From: a virus
Strand: one strand, 5' to 3'
Virus record (IMG/VR): IMGVR_UViG_3300009156_000062
Span: 1-33,467 of that record
DNA length: 33,467 bases
In this document: piece after piece, positions 6,965 to 13,361 of the stretch
Layout: the number at the start of each line of letters is the position of its first letter
How positions within the stretch are numbered: the stretch's first letter is position 1
Made by a program: the position numbers and the translations under genes
The notes under the pieces: generated by a model
Databases searched by the model: none
What the model saw: the letters and a program-made list of their open reading frames with translations, nothing else
Told to the model about the DNA's origin: nothing

Positions 6965-7189
6965 TCAGTCGCCGTCGGTGTTCAGGTCGAGCGCGTGGTC
7001 GGCGATCTGCCAGCGCGGATCTTCGTCGGGGTCGAAGCGCTTGCCGCGCTTGGCGTGCAGCCGTTCGCGCACCTGCTCGCACACCGCCTCGGCCGCGCAC
7101 TCCGGCAGCCTGCGGATGAACAGCTCCTTGTCGTTCCAGACGATGATGGTGCGGTCGATCTTGGCACCTGCCTTCTTGGTGTTGCTCAT
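6965..7189 (-). CDS. hypothetical protein, 74 aa
   Basis: Starts MSNTKKAGAKIDRTIIVWND at 7189 in ATGA overlap with the upstream gene. A short beta strand (RTIIVW) is followed by helices (AAEAVCEQVRERLHAKRGK) and an acidic end (DHALDLNTDGD). No family is recognised. It sits directly before the MazG-like gene and is co-transcribed with it. Confidence 0.68.
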   Translation of the reverse strand: MSNTKKAGAKIDRTIIVWNDKELFIRRLPECAAEAVCEQVRERLHAKRGKRFDPDEDPRWQIADHALDLNTDGD

Positions 7190-7713
7190 GGGGCTTCGGC
7201 CATCAGTGCGGCGTAGTTGAACTTCTTCGTGAGCACGTCCCCGATCCACACCGGGTCACCGGCGAAGCCCTGGAACGTGTCGTTGTAGACGAGCGCCTTC
7301 TCCTGCACGTTGGCGCGGTTGTTGACGAAGTCGATGCCGAGCGGCGTCGGCGACCACCTGCCCCCCTCGGGGCTCTCTGCGATCAGTCCCCACAGGCGGA
7401 GCTTCGCGTAGTCGCCGGATCCTCGGAGGATGTCGACAGACCAATCCTCGTTCGCCTTGAACCAGCGGTCGTCGCGTCGCGAGCGGAACACCAGCTCCAT
7501 GAGCCATCGGGCCATGCCCGGGGTGATCGACCGCGAGTAGATCTTGCAGTACTGCTCGCAGCACGGGCACCGCACGCCTTCCTTGGTCCGCTTTCCGGCG
7601 TTGACGTAGCTGCGGGCCGCGGCTAGCGCGTCGATGTTGGCGCCGCCGAAGCCGGTCGTCTCCGGCGGAAGCCCCCTGTCGCGGCCGGGGAAGGGTTCGT
7701 AGGGGACGCTCAC
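7186..7713 (-). CDS. phage protein with CxCCxxxC motif
   Basis: A GTG start at 7713 overlaps the upstream stop as GTGA and gives 175 residues. Residues 49-56 read CPCCEQYC, then KIYSRSITPGMARWLMELV. This resembles small phage proteins with a CPVCxQxCKLYRRxI motif and no known role, often found among replication and recombination genes. The C-terminal half (YAKLRLWGLIAESPEG...WSPTPLGIDFV) looks like a winged helix. Nucleic-acid binding is a reasonable inference. Confidence 0.72.
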   Translation of the reverse strand: MSVPYEPFPGRDRGLPPETTGFGGANIDALAAARSYVNAGKRTKEGVRCPCCEQYCKIYSRSITPGMARWLMELVFRSRRDDRWFKANEDWSVDILRGSGDYAKLRLWGLIAESPEGGRWSPTPLGIDFVNNRANVQEKALVYNDTFQGFAGDPVWIGDVLTKKFNYAALMAEAP

Positions 7714-8258
7714 TTCGGCGCCCCCATCGACTTCTCGCCGTCGGGCCCGGTCGTCTCCTGCACGTGCATCGCGTGCTCGGTCCAGACCCACGCCGGCGCC
7801 GGCTCCAGGAACTGCGGCGACTCGTTCGCCGGCACGGGCTCGAACTCCATCGAGCACAGGCCGATGACGAACACGTCGCGGTCAGGGTGGTAGTTGCAGC
7901 CGAGGATCGCTGCGTCAGCCGGCAGAGGCGGCCGAGACGTCGGTAGGCACATCTTGCCCTTCAGCGGCGCCGGCCCGCTCTGCCAGTCGATCCCCGCCTG
8001 CAACAGGAACTGGAGGAACGTGTGCGGGATGACCACCAGCTTGAGCCGGCGCTCGGTCCGCGCTTGGTTCACGTGCGCCACCCGGTCCCGGTGCGCTCGC
8101 TCCTCCGGCGACAGGCTCGCCTCGGCGTCCGCCGCCTTGGCTGCTGCCTTCGCCGCCGCTTGCATTACCCGGTCCCCCGAGGCCCGGGAGAAGGGCTGGC
8201 TCGGCGGTTCGGCGCCTGCGTCGGGGTTGGGATTCTTGCTTGGCTGGCTCGTTTCCAT
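7710..8258 (-). CDS. hypothetical protein, 182 aa
   Basis: From the ATG at 8258: a disordered polar N-terminus (METSQPSKNPNPDAG), an alanine-rich helix (AAAKAAAKAADAEASL), then a globular part with LKLVVIPHTFLQFLLQAGID and DVFVIGLCSMEFEPVP. The globular part is probably an alpha/beta fold; no family is recognised. The first third overlaps the upstream gene out of frame for 344 bp, so the true N-terminus is uncertain. It could be made as a frameshift fusion to that gene. Its stop overlaps the next gene as GTGA. Confidence 0.65.
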   Translation of the reverse strand: METSQPSKNPNPDAGAEPPSQPFSRASGDRVMQAAAKAAAKAADAEASLSPEERAHRDRVAHVNQARTERRLKLVVIPHTFLQFLLQAGIDWQSGPAPLKGKMCLPTSRPPLPADAAILGCNYHPDRDVFVIGLCSMEFEPVPANESPQFLEPAPAWVWTEHAMHVQETTGPDGEKSMGAPK

Positions 8259-8598
8259 TCGTTGGGGTTCGTTCGGCGTTGGGGGTGAGAACGCCCCGCG
8301 CGGCGCGCAGGACGAGGTTGCTGTTCTTGCGTTCGGCGATCAGGAGGAGGGTTCCGCGAGCGTTGCAGATCGCGCGCACGGCCAAGTGCTCCTGGATGAA
8401 CAGGAGCAGGCGTTCCGCGGTCGTCGCTTCCTCGGCTGGTGTCGTGAGGCCGGCGGAGGCGAACGCGTCGTTGAGCAATGCTCGCACGCGGTTCATCTGC
8501 CCGGACACGTCGGCGAGCTGGGTGCGGATGGCGACGACTTCGCCAGGGGAGAGACCGGCGGCGATGGCAAGGTCTACGAGAGATGGGGAGGGGTTCAT
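7915..8598 (-). CDS. helical hypothetical protein; real C-terminus unclear
   Basis: Starts MNPSPSLVDLAIAAGLSPGE at 8598 in ATGA overlap with the upstream gene. The first ~115 residues look genuine: amphipathic helices (AIRTQLADVSGQMNRVRALL; AERLLLFIQEHLAVRAIC) and then LVLRAARGVLTP. After about residue 120 the composition becomes Arg/Gly/Ala-rich and resembles an out-of-frame reading of the 182-aa gene. Either the ORF really runs to 7915, or a +1 shift near 8260 joins it to the next frame. Function unknown. Confidence 0.55.
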   Translation of the reverse strand: MNPSPSLVDLAIAAGLSPGEVVAIRTQLADVSGQMNRVRALLNDAFASAGLTTPAEEATTAERLLLFIQEHLAVRAICNARGTLLLIAERKNSNLVLRAARGVLTPNAERTPTNGNEPAKQESQPRRRRRTAEPALLPGLGGPGNASGGEGSSQGGGRRGEPVAGGASAPGPGGAREPSADRAPAQAGGHPAHVPPVPVAGGDRLAERAGAAEGQDVPTDVSAASAG

Positions 8599-8885
8599 CG
8601 ATTGAGGATCCACATGAGCGTCGCGCCGGCCAGGGCGCACAGGACGACGGCGACCCACTTGTCGAGTCGGTAGTCGCGGCTTCGGGTGTGCGCCACGCGG
8701 CGCCGGTTCTCCTGGTGCATGACGTCGAGCATGCGGTCCAGGCGCTGGCGGCAGAGACGAACACCGGCGCCCACGCGCGTCTCGTCGTAGCAAGATCCGC
8801 CGCAGAGTTCGTCCTCTTGCCGCATCATCCACTTGCGCAAGTCGCGCAGGATCGCGCCCTCGGTGATGGTGTTCGGGTCGTTCAT
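8595..8885 (-). CDS. tail-anchored membrane protein, 96 aa
   Basis: Starts MNDPNTITEGAILRDLRKWM. A soluble helical part with CGGSCYDETRVGAG and repeated basic residues (MHQENRRRVAHTRSRDYR) precedes a single C-terminal hydrophobic helix (WVAVVLCALAGATLMWIL), leaving only two residues outside. This is a tail-anchored topology. It begins eight bases after the ATPase stop and ends in an ATGA overlap. No family is recognised. Confidence 0.7.
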   Translation of the reverse strand: MNDPNTITEGAILRDLRKWMMRQEDELCGGSCYDETRVGAGVRLCRQRLDRMLDVMHQENRRRVAHTRSRDYRLDKWVAVVLCALAGATLMWILNR

Positions 8886-8893
8886 GGTGGCGG

Positions 8894-10102
8894 TCACAGC
8901 CCGGCCGGGAGATCGAGTCCGCCGGCCATCGACTTCAGCCCTTCGTCGTGCGCGGCGCCCTTGTTGTCGGGGTTGTAGGGCTTGCCTCGCAGCTTCTGCC
9001 ACAGGAGGTCGCGCGCCGCACGAAGGTCGCGCAGCTCGCGCGCTTCGACAGCGGTCCAGCTGCGGGTGCCGAACAGTTCTTCGACCATGGCCGCCTTCGC
9101 CGCCTTGTCGACGTTCGACGTCGTGGGCCACTGGCGCGACAGCTCCTCCAGGATCTCCTCCAGGACGATCTGCTTCTGCTTGCGCTCCACGCGCCACGGT
9201 TCCGGGCCTTCGAGGCGATCGTCGAACAGACCCTGCGTGCGGGTCGAAGGATCGACGCCCACGTGCTGCCCGCCGAGGTTGAGGAAGTCGACGTGCGGCG
9301 CGAAGAAGTCGTACTCGGGGTCGTCGGCGAACTTGCCGTCGATGCGGTCGGAGCGGTCCTTGAGGATCGTCGCGCGGTGCTTGGTGATGTCCTGCCCCTC
9401 GGGGCCCACCACCACCAGCCGCTCCATCTCGACGAGCAGGTTGGCTTCGTAGCCGGTCTCGCCCTCGGCCTTCATCTTCGTGCCGGTCTTCACCAGCCGC
9501 ATCTTGCCGTCCTTGCGTTCCTGCTCCTCGTAGACGTGGCCGGCTCGGCCGCACAGGATCGCGTGAGCGGACGAGTTGATGAACCAGGACATGAACTTGC
9601 CCCAGCCGGCGCGGTCGCCCTTGATCTCGTCCCAGTCGTCGAACTCCAGATACTTCTTCTGCTTCGCCTGCTTGTAGCTCTCGCACAGGTCGCGCCAGAA
9701 GTGGGTCACGCTGTCGACGATCAGCATGGAGCCGTTGTTCTCGACGAAGGCCATCGCTTCGAGCAGCACGGCGAACGACCGGGTCTTCGACGCCAGGAGC
9801 TTGATGCCCATCGCTTCGAGCTTCGGGCGGACCCAGTCCGAGCCGGTTTCGGTGTCGATGAACAGCATCGGCCGCTCGGCCCACTTCTGCACTCGTTGCC
9901 GGCCGACCTGGATCAGCCCACCGCCGAGCTTCACGGCGCCGGTGAAGGTCTTGCCAGAACCCTGCCAGCCGAGGAACCCGGCCTTGAGGAATGCCTGCTG
10001 ATTGCCTGCGTTCACGAACAGCTGTTGGAATCGGGAAGGCGGTGCGGCGGCCGGAGCGGTCTGCTGCGACTGTTGCTCGCCCGAGGATGCGGGATCGGTC
10101 AT
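8894..10102 (-). CDS. RecA-like AAA ATPase (Sak4-type)
   Basis: A 402-residue P-loop ATPase. After a flexible Gln/Ala-rich leader, Walker A is GWQGSGKT (45-52) and the Walker B-like strand is MLIVD (126-130) followed by SVTHFW. FIDTETGSD near 82 and KGDRAGWGKFMSWFINSS near 165-180 fit the phage nucleotide-binding/Sak4 group, in which a RecA-core ATPase acts in single-strand annealing or strand exchange. The C-terminal ~130 residues are extra relative to short Sak4 proteins. The ATG at 10102 overlaps the RHH gene's stop (ATGA). Family assignment is likely; the recombination role is inferred. Confidence 0.82.
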   Translation of the reverse strand: MTDPASSGEQQSQQTAPAAAPPSRFQQLFVNAGNQQAFLKAGFLGWQGSGKTFTGAVKLGGGLIQVGRQRVQKWAERPMLFIDTETGSDWVRPKLEAMGIKLLASKTRSFAVLLEAMAFVENNGSMLIVDSVTHFWRDLCESYKQAKQKKYLEFDDWDEIKGDRAGWGKFMSWFINSSAHAILCGRAGHVYEEQERKDGKMRLVKTGTKMKAEGETGYEANLLVEMERLVVVGPEGQDITKHRATILKDRSDRIDGKFADDPEYDFFAPHVDFLNLGGQHVGVDPSTRTQGLFDDRLEGPEPWRVERKQKQIVLEEILEELSRQWPTTSNVDKAAKAAMVEELFGTRSWTAVEARELRDLRAARDLLWQKLRGKPYNPDNKGAAHDEGLKSMAGGLDLPAGL

Positions 10103-10344
10103 GCGCCGCTAGTGGCCGTGCCGTTCCCGGTTCCTGTCGCGCCGTTTCGCGGATTTCCGTGCAGCAGCTCCCCCGACTCCGCCACGAGCCCGTGTTCCAA
10201 CATGGCTCTGTAGCACCGCAGCGCTGCGCACACGCTGGCCGACGTCGTCATGCTGGTGTGCCGCAGCACGACTTGGAGATCATCGAGCGCGCGAGCCGTC
10301 GCTTGCACGTGGAGCCGGGACGTCCGGCCGTTCGCGTTGGTCAT
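10099..10344 (-). CDS. ribbon-helix-helix DNA-binding protein
   Basis: From the ATG at 10344 (ATGA overlap with the preceding stop) the 81-residue product has the RHH layout: a strand (SRLHVQAT), helix 1 (ARALDDLQVVLRHTSM), then TTSASVCAALRCYRAMLEHG as helix 2. A Gly/Thr-rich tail follows. Such Arc/MetJ-type proteins are dimeric repressors. An in-frame ATG six bases upstream is an alternative start. The gene lies directly before the ATPase and could autoregulate the operon; this is inferred. Confidence 0.7.
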   Translation of the reverse strand: MTNANGRTSRLHVQATARALDDLQVVLRHTSMTTSASVCAALRCYRAMLEHGLVAESGELLHGNPRNGATGTGNGTATSGA

Positions 10345-10649
10345 GCGCATGGAGTCTTGCTCCCGTTGGCCGGCGCTGCTCGGAACAGCGGGAGGTCGAC
10401 GTCGACGTGACCATCCACGATCATCGGCCGCGGTTGCAAGGGGAACAGGCTCAGCAGCATCGCTTCCTCGCCGGCTCTGTCGGCCGCGCGCGTGAACGTG
10501 CAGCGCCAGTGGTTCGCCTTGCAGACGATCAGGATCGCGTCGACCAAGGTCGCGGTCTTGTGCTTCGTGGCCACCCGCTCGAACTCGTCGAGGATCCAGT
10601 GAGGGTCCCTCCAGATCCCGGGAGCAACGGTCATGGTGACGAACGTCAT
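10341..10649 (-). CDS. hypothetical protein, 102 aa
   Basis: The ATG at 10649 is preceded by AGGAG with 7-base spacing, one of the few clear ribosome-binding sites in the window. A GTG at 10655 lies too close to that site to be preferred. The protein begins MTFVTMTVAPGIWRDPHW and contains ATLVDAILIVCKANHW and MLLSLFPLQPRPM. It is probably alpha/beta; no family is recognised. It follows a 100-base gap with a hairpin and starts a new coupled group of genes running left. Confidence 0.7.
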   Translation of the reverse strand: MTFVTMTVAPGIWRDPHWILDEFERVATKHKTATLVDAILIVCKANHWRCTFTRAADRAGEEAMLLSLFPLQPRPMIVDGHVDVDLPLFRAAPANGSKTPCA

Positions 10650-10656
10650 CCTCACT

Positions 10657-10661
10657 CTCCT
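10657..10661 (-). promoter_or_regulatory. Shine-Dalgarno site for the 102-aa gene
   Basis: AGGAG on the minus strand, seven bases before the ATG at 10649. Most other genes here show no clear site and appear to rely on overlap with the gene before, so this one marks a ribosome entry point after the intergenic gap. Confidence 0.7.
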
Positions 10662-10703
10662 GTCGTCGTGCTGGTGAAGGGGTGCATGGGTCGTGCGGGT
10701 CGT

Positions 10704-10729
10704 CGCCGGCGGGGACGAACCCGCCGGCG
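10704..10729 (-). promoter_or_regulatory. 10-bp perfect hairpin in intergenic gap
   Basis: CGCCGGCGGG, a six-base loop, then CCCGCCGGCG form a perfect, very stable stem in the 111-base gap between genes (10650-10760). No T-tract follows on either strand, so it is not a standard intrinsic terminator. It could be a pause or attenuation element, an mRNA-stability structure or an operator. Nothing else is recognised in this gap except the Shine-Dalgarno site. Confidence 0.5.
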
Positions 10730-10760
10730 GTGTGCTGTGTCGGTCGATGGCTCGCTTCGG

Positions 10761-11273
10761 TCAGTCGGCCAGCTGCTTCTCGACGTTGTCGGGGACGCGG
10801 CGCCCGAGCATCTTGAACGCTGCTCGGATGCGATCGGCTCGTTCGGCGTCGTGCTTGCGCAGCGCCTTCTCGTGTGCTCGTTCGGCGACCACCGCCTTGC
10901 GGCGCTCCTTCAGCTCGCCACGCACGATGGCCTCGATCTCGTTCTCGGGAGCACCGTCGGCCTCGGCGATCTCGGCGATCGTCTTGCCGTCGGCCCGGAA
11001 CATGGCGAGGATCCGCCGGCGGCGCGCGCCGTCGCGGAACTTCAGCGCGTGCGGGTCGGTGCTCTCGGCGCCCGTGAGCCGGGCCCGCAGATCGTTCGCC
11101 AGCTGGCCGTCGCCGCGGACGTTCTTCCAGGCGGCGAACCACGCCGGGCAATCCACCGGCACCCCGTCGTCACGCAGCTTGATCAGGGCGGACCCCACCG
11201 TGTGGCCAGCCGTCATGGCGAGCCAGCCGTTCGCGCCAAGGAACTGGCGCAGCGTGGTGATGGGGGCGGACAT
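10761..11273 (-). CDS. HTH-containing hypothetical protein, 170 aa
   Basis: Starts MSAPITTLRQFLGANGWLAM. The centre (about 84-119, RRRRILAMFRADGKTIAEIA then EADGAPENEIEAIVRGELK) reads as a helix-turn-helix after a basic helix. The C-terminus is a long charged helix (VAERAHEKALRKHDAERADR). A DNA-binding accessory role is likely; I recognise no family. The first 61 bases overlap the end of the winged-helix gene, so translation may be coupled. Confidence 0.7.
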   Translation of the reverse strand: MSAPITTLRQFLGANGWLAMTAGHTVGSALIKLRDDGVPVDCPAWFAAWKNVRGDGQLANDLRARLTGAESTDPHALKFRDGARRRRILAMFRADGKTIAEIAEADGAPENEIEAIVRGELKERRKAVVAERAHEKALRKHDAERADRIRAAFKMLGRRVPDNVEKQLAD

Positions 11274-12595
11274 TGGAGTTCAGCTTGGATTTCGGTCAGC
11301 CTGTCATGCAGCTTGCGTCGGGATCCCATGTAGCGGGCCCGCACTTCGATCCGGATCGTCTCCGGAGCCCTACGCCAGACGGCGTCGAGCTGGGCGAGTT
11401 GTGTGCGGATCGTGGCCACTTCACGCCCACGCATAGCGGTTGTTGCGGTGTCGATCAAGCGCAATGGGTGCGGATTCCGCGCGCTCCATGCGCCGGCCAC
11501 GCCCACGATCTGCGCCTGGACCCTTCCGACCGCCTCCGGGTCGCCGGCGGCGAGGTGCCGCTGGGCGTTGGTCCGCTTCACGTAGGAGGCGAGATCGCCG
11601 CTGCGCGCGGCCGTGCACAGCGCTGCGGCGGCGCTGGAATGCTGGCGGTGCGGGTGATCGATGGCCCACTGGATCAGCCACGCGGCGACGTCGCAACGCC
11701 TGTAGCCCAAGCGTGTAACGCGTATCGAAAGGTCCGATCGATATCGGTCGATCGGGCCGATAGCCGCCGCCGGTTTCCTGGCGGTGGCCACCCCGATCGC
11801 CGCGAGCCAGTCCGGCGTCACCCGCTCGGAGCCGGCCAGCCGGAGAGTACTCGCGACGGCGGCGCCCGCGGCCCGTTCCCGGTACGCCGGAAGCCGGGTC
11901 ATCGGCGCGACAGCGCCGCGGTGATGCGCCGGTCGCTCGAATGGTCCACCTCCGGGAAGCCGTAGGAGTACTCCCTCGGATTGTGTACCGGTGGTCGCGG
12001 CCGGCGCTTCGTGCAGAACCTTCCACGCTCTCCACGTCCCCGTCTTCGAACGCATCCGACCGTTTGTAGAAACGACCCCGCGCTGCTCCAGCTCCGCCAT
12101 GGCCTCGGCGATGCGACCGCGCTGCATGCCGCACTGCTTCCCGAGCCACCGGGCAGCGTCGGACCGTCCGCCGGCGATCCGGTGCCCGGCCACGGCGTGC
12201 ACCCGCTTCGCCGCCGCTGTCACGTCGCTGCGTTCCCACAGGGCGACATCGATCCGCGCCAGCATCGCATCGTCCTTCCAGCAGGGCCGCCACTGGTTCT
12301 TGGCGTCGACCGTCACGAGCCCCGCGCGCCACAGTCGGCGCATGGATCCCCCTAGTTGACGGTCCGAAGCTCCGAGTAGCTGCCGGCACACCTGCCGAAG
12401 CCGCCTGTAGATCTCGGGCGTCGCCATGCCACGGCGCGGCCGGCGCGCGCCGCCGCACAGCCACGTGAGCACTCCGAGCAGTGGAAGATCGATCGCCAAC
12501 CGGCAGCTGCGGGACAGCGCTGGCGTGACGCGCGCGACCAAGAACGCTGGTCTGGTCTCGTGCTCGTGCGGGTGGTAGAAGCTCGTGCGCACCAT
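11213..12595 (-). CDS. winged-helix protein, possible replication initiator
   Basis: From the ATG at 12595, 460 residues. Two winged-helix-like regions are visible: about 38-100 (LLGVLTWLCGGARR ... IYRRLRQV ... MRRLWRAGLVTVD) and about 143-180 (GGRSDAARWLGKQCGM, then IAEAMAELEQRGVV). The basic C-terminal half has DVAAWLIQWAIDHPH. It is the first gene of the leftward early block, a common place for replication initiators or master regulators; the role is inferred. The frame stays open upstream, so an ATG at 12742 would add 49 residues; the start is uncertain. Confidence 0.62.
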   Translation of the reverse strand: MVRTSFYHPHEHETRPAFLVARVTPALSRSCRLAIDLPLLGVLTWLCGGARRPRRGMATPEIYRRLRQVCRQLLGASDRQLGGSMRRLWRAGLVTVDAKNQWRPCWKDDAMLARIDVALWERSDVTAAAKRVHAVAGHRIAGGRSDAARWLGKQCGMQRGRIAEAMAELEQRGVVSTNGRMRSKTGTWRAWKVLHEAPAATTGTQSEGVLLRLPGGGPFERPAHHRGAVAPMTRLPAYRERAAGAAVASTLRLAGSERVTPDWLAAIGVATARKPAAAIGPIDRYRSDLSIRVTRLGYRRCDVAAWLIQWAIDHPHRQHSSAAAALCTAARSGDLASYVKRTNAQRHLAAGDPEAVGRVQAQIVGVAGAWSARNPHPLRLIDTATTAMRGREVATIRTQLAQLDAVWRRAPETIRIEVRARYMGSRRKLHDRLTEIQAELQCPPPSPRCASSLARTAGSP

Positions 12596-12689
12596 CGCGG
12601 TGACGCGCAGGTCGCTCTTGGCGAGCCGATTCTCCTCCTTGGCTGGCGGGGTCGGCTCGCCTCTTGTACGGCCTGGGCGAAGATCGCCG

Positions 12690-12718
12690 CCCTTACCGAC
12701 TTGCTTCGATGGCGTCAA
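12690..12718 (-). promoter_or_regulatory. weak sigma70-like promoter candidate
   Basis: On the minus strand TTGACG (12713-12718) is followed after 17 bases by TAAGGG (12690-12695). The -35 match is good, the -10 poor. A transcript from here would enter the winged-helix gene start at 12595. It remains a candidate only, because host sigma preferences are unknown. Confidence 0.25.
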
Positions 12719-12733
12719 CGTGGCGCCGCCTCG

Positions 12734-12755
12734 GATCCGCATCAGATCCGCATCG
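12734..12755. repeat. tandem 11-bp repeat, possible operator
   Basis: GATCCGCATCA is followed directly by GATCCGCATCG, two copies with a period of 11 bp, close to one DNA turn, so a protein could bind the same face twice. Another GGATC lies 12 bp further on (12766-12770). It lies in the divergent region, where a repressor or initiator could bind. If translation of the leftward gene starts upstream, the repeat would be coding. Confidence 0.45.
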
Positions 12756-12883
12756 AAGCCGCCGCGGATCTTAGTTGCGGCCGCACTTTTTGCGCGACCT
12801 GTTGTGGTGGTCGCGGCGAGCCGTTCTGCCCGTGGTGGTGTCACGAAGTGCTGTCCGGGCGGGAGGAATGTTTCGCGACCGGC

Positions 12884-12889
12884 TAGGAT
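12884..12889 (+). promoter_or_regulatory. candidate -10 element for fibre gene block
   Basis: TAGGAT matches four of six positions of the sigma70 -10 hexamer and lies 49 bases before the first fibre-block ATG. No convincing -35 element is present 17 bases upstream (GGGAGG). Low confidence. Confidence 0.2.
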
Positions 12890-12938
12890 TCCGCGGCCGA
12901 GCACACCGCCGGCAACCCCGGACCACGAGCGTTCCCCC

Positions 12939-13361
12939 ATGGCTTCGACCCTTCCATTCAGCCTCGGCGAGGACATCGCCCGCGGCAACGTCGACTTCGA
13001 CACCGACAGCTTCAAGATGATGCTGCTCACGGCGACCTACACGCCGAGCCAAGCACACGACCGGCGCGACGACCTCACCAACGAGGTGAGCGGCACCGGC
13101 TACTCCGCCGGCGGCCTCGCCTGCGTGGTGGGCAGCGTCTCGCGAGCGAGCGGCGTGACGTCGGTCAACTTCAACGACGTCGTCTGGTCCGCGCCGGTGA
13201 ACGGCTTCACCGCCCGCTACGGCGTCATCTACAAGGCCCGCGGCGGCGCCGCGAGTGCCGATGAGATCGTCGCCACCGTCGACTTCGGCTCCGGCGTCGC
13301 GGCGAACGGCACCAGCTACACGGTCGACCTGACCAGCGCCCTCACCATCACGGTGCCCTGA
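12939..13361 (+). CDS. phage virion-associated protein
   Basis: A 140-residue protein starting MASTLPFSLGEDIARGNVDF. It follows the pattern of a common phage structural family: a beta-rich protein with FDTDSFKMMLLTATYTPS, then DLTNEVSGTGYSAGG, VNFNDVVWSAP, and RYGVIYK with IVATVDFGSG. Members usually lie beside tail-fibre genes and probably decorate the virion. It is the first gene of the rightward block. The ATG at 12939 begins the conserved part; no strong ribosome site precedes it. It ends in TGATG with the next gene. Confidence 0.78.
   Translation: MASTLPFSLGEDIARGNVDFDTDSFKMMLLTATYTPSQAHDRRDDLTNEVSGTGYSAGGLACVVGSVSRASGVTSVNFNDVVWSAPVNGFTARYGVIYKARGGAASADEIVATVDFGSGVAANGTSYTVDLTSALTITVP

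Larger units (their letters stand above)
12596..12938. other. divergent intergenic region
   Basis: Between the leftward winged-helix gene and the rightward fibre genes. No gene is convincingly encoded, although the leftward frame remains open. It contains an 11-bp tandem repeat, the palindrome TGCGGCCGCA at 12776-12785 next to a run of five T, and weak promoter-like hexamers on both strands. It probably carries the divergent promoters and operators of the two blocks. Confidence 0.55.

Noticed and set aside
12776-12791. TGCGGCCGCA plus T5 as an intrinsic terminator
   Set aside because: The palindrome has no loop; as a hairpin it would keep only about three pairs, and it lies between divergent genes.
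12596-13030. Longer start for the winged-helix gene, up to 13030
   Set aside because: The added residues are low complexity and would cover the divergent control region and the fibre block start; a shorter extension to 12742 remains possible.
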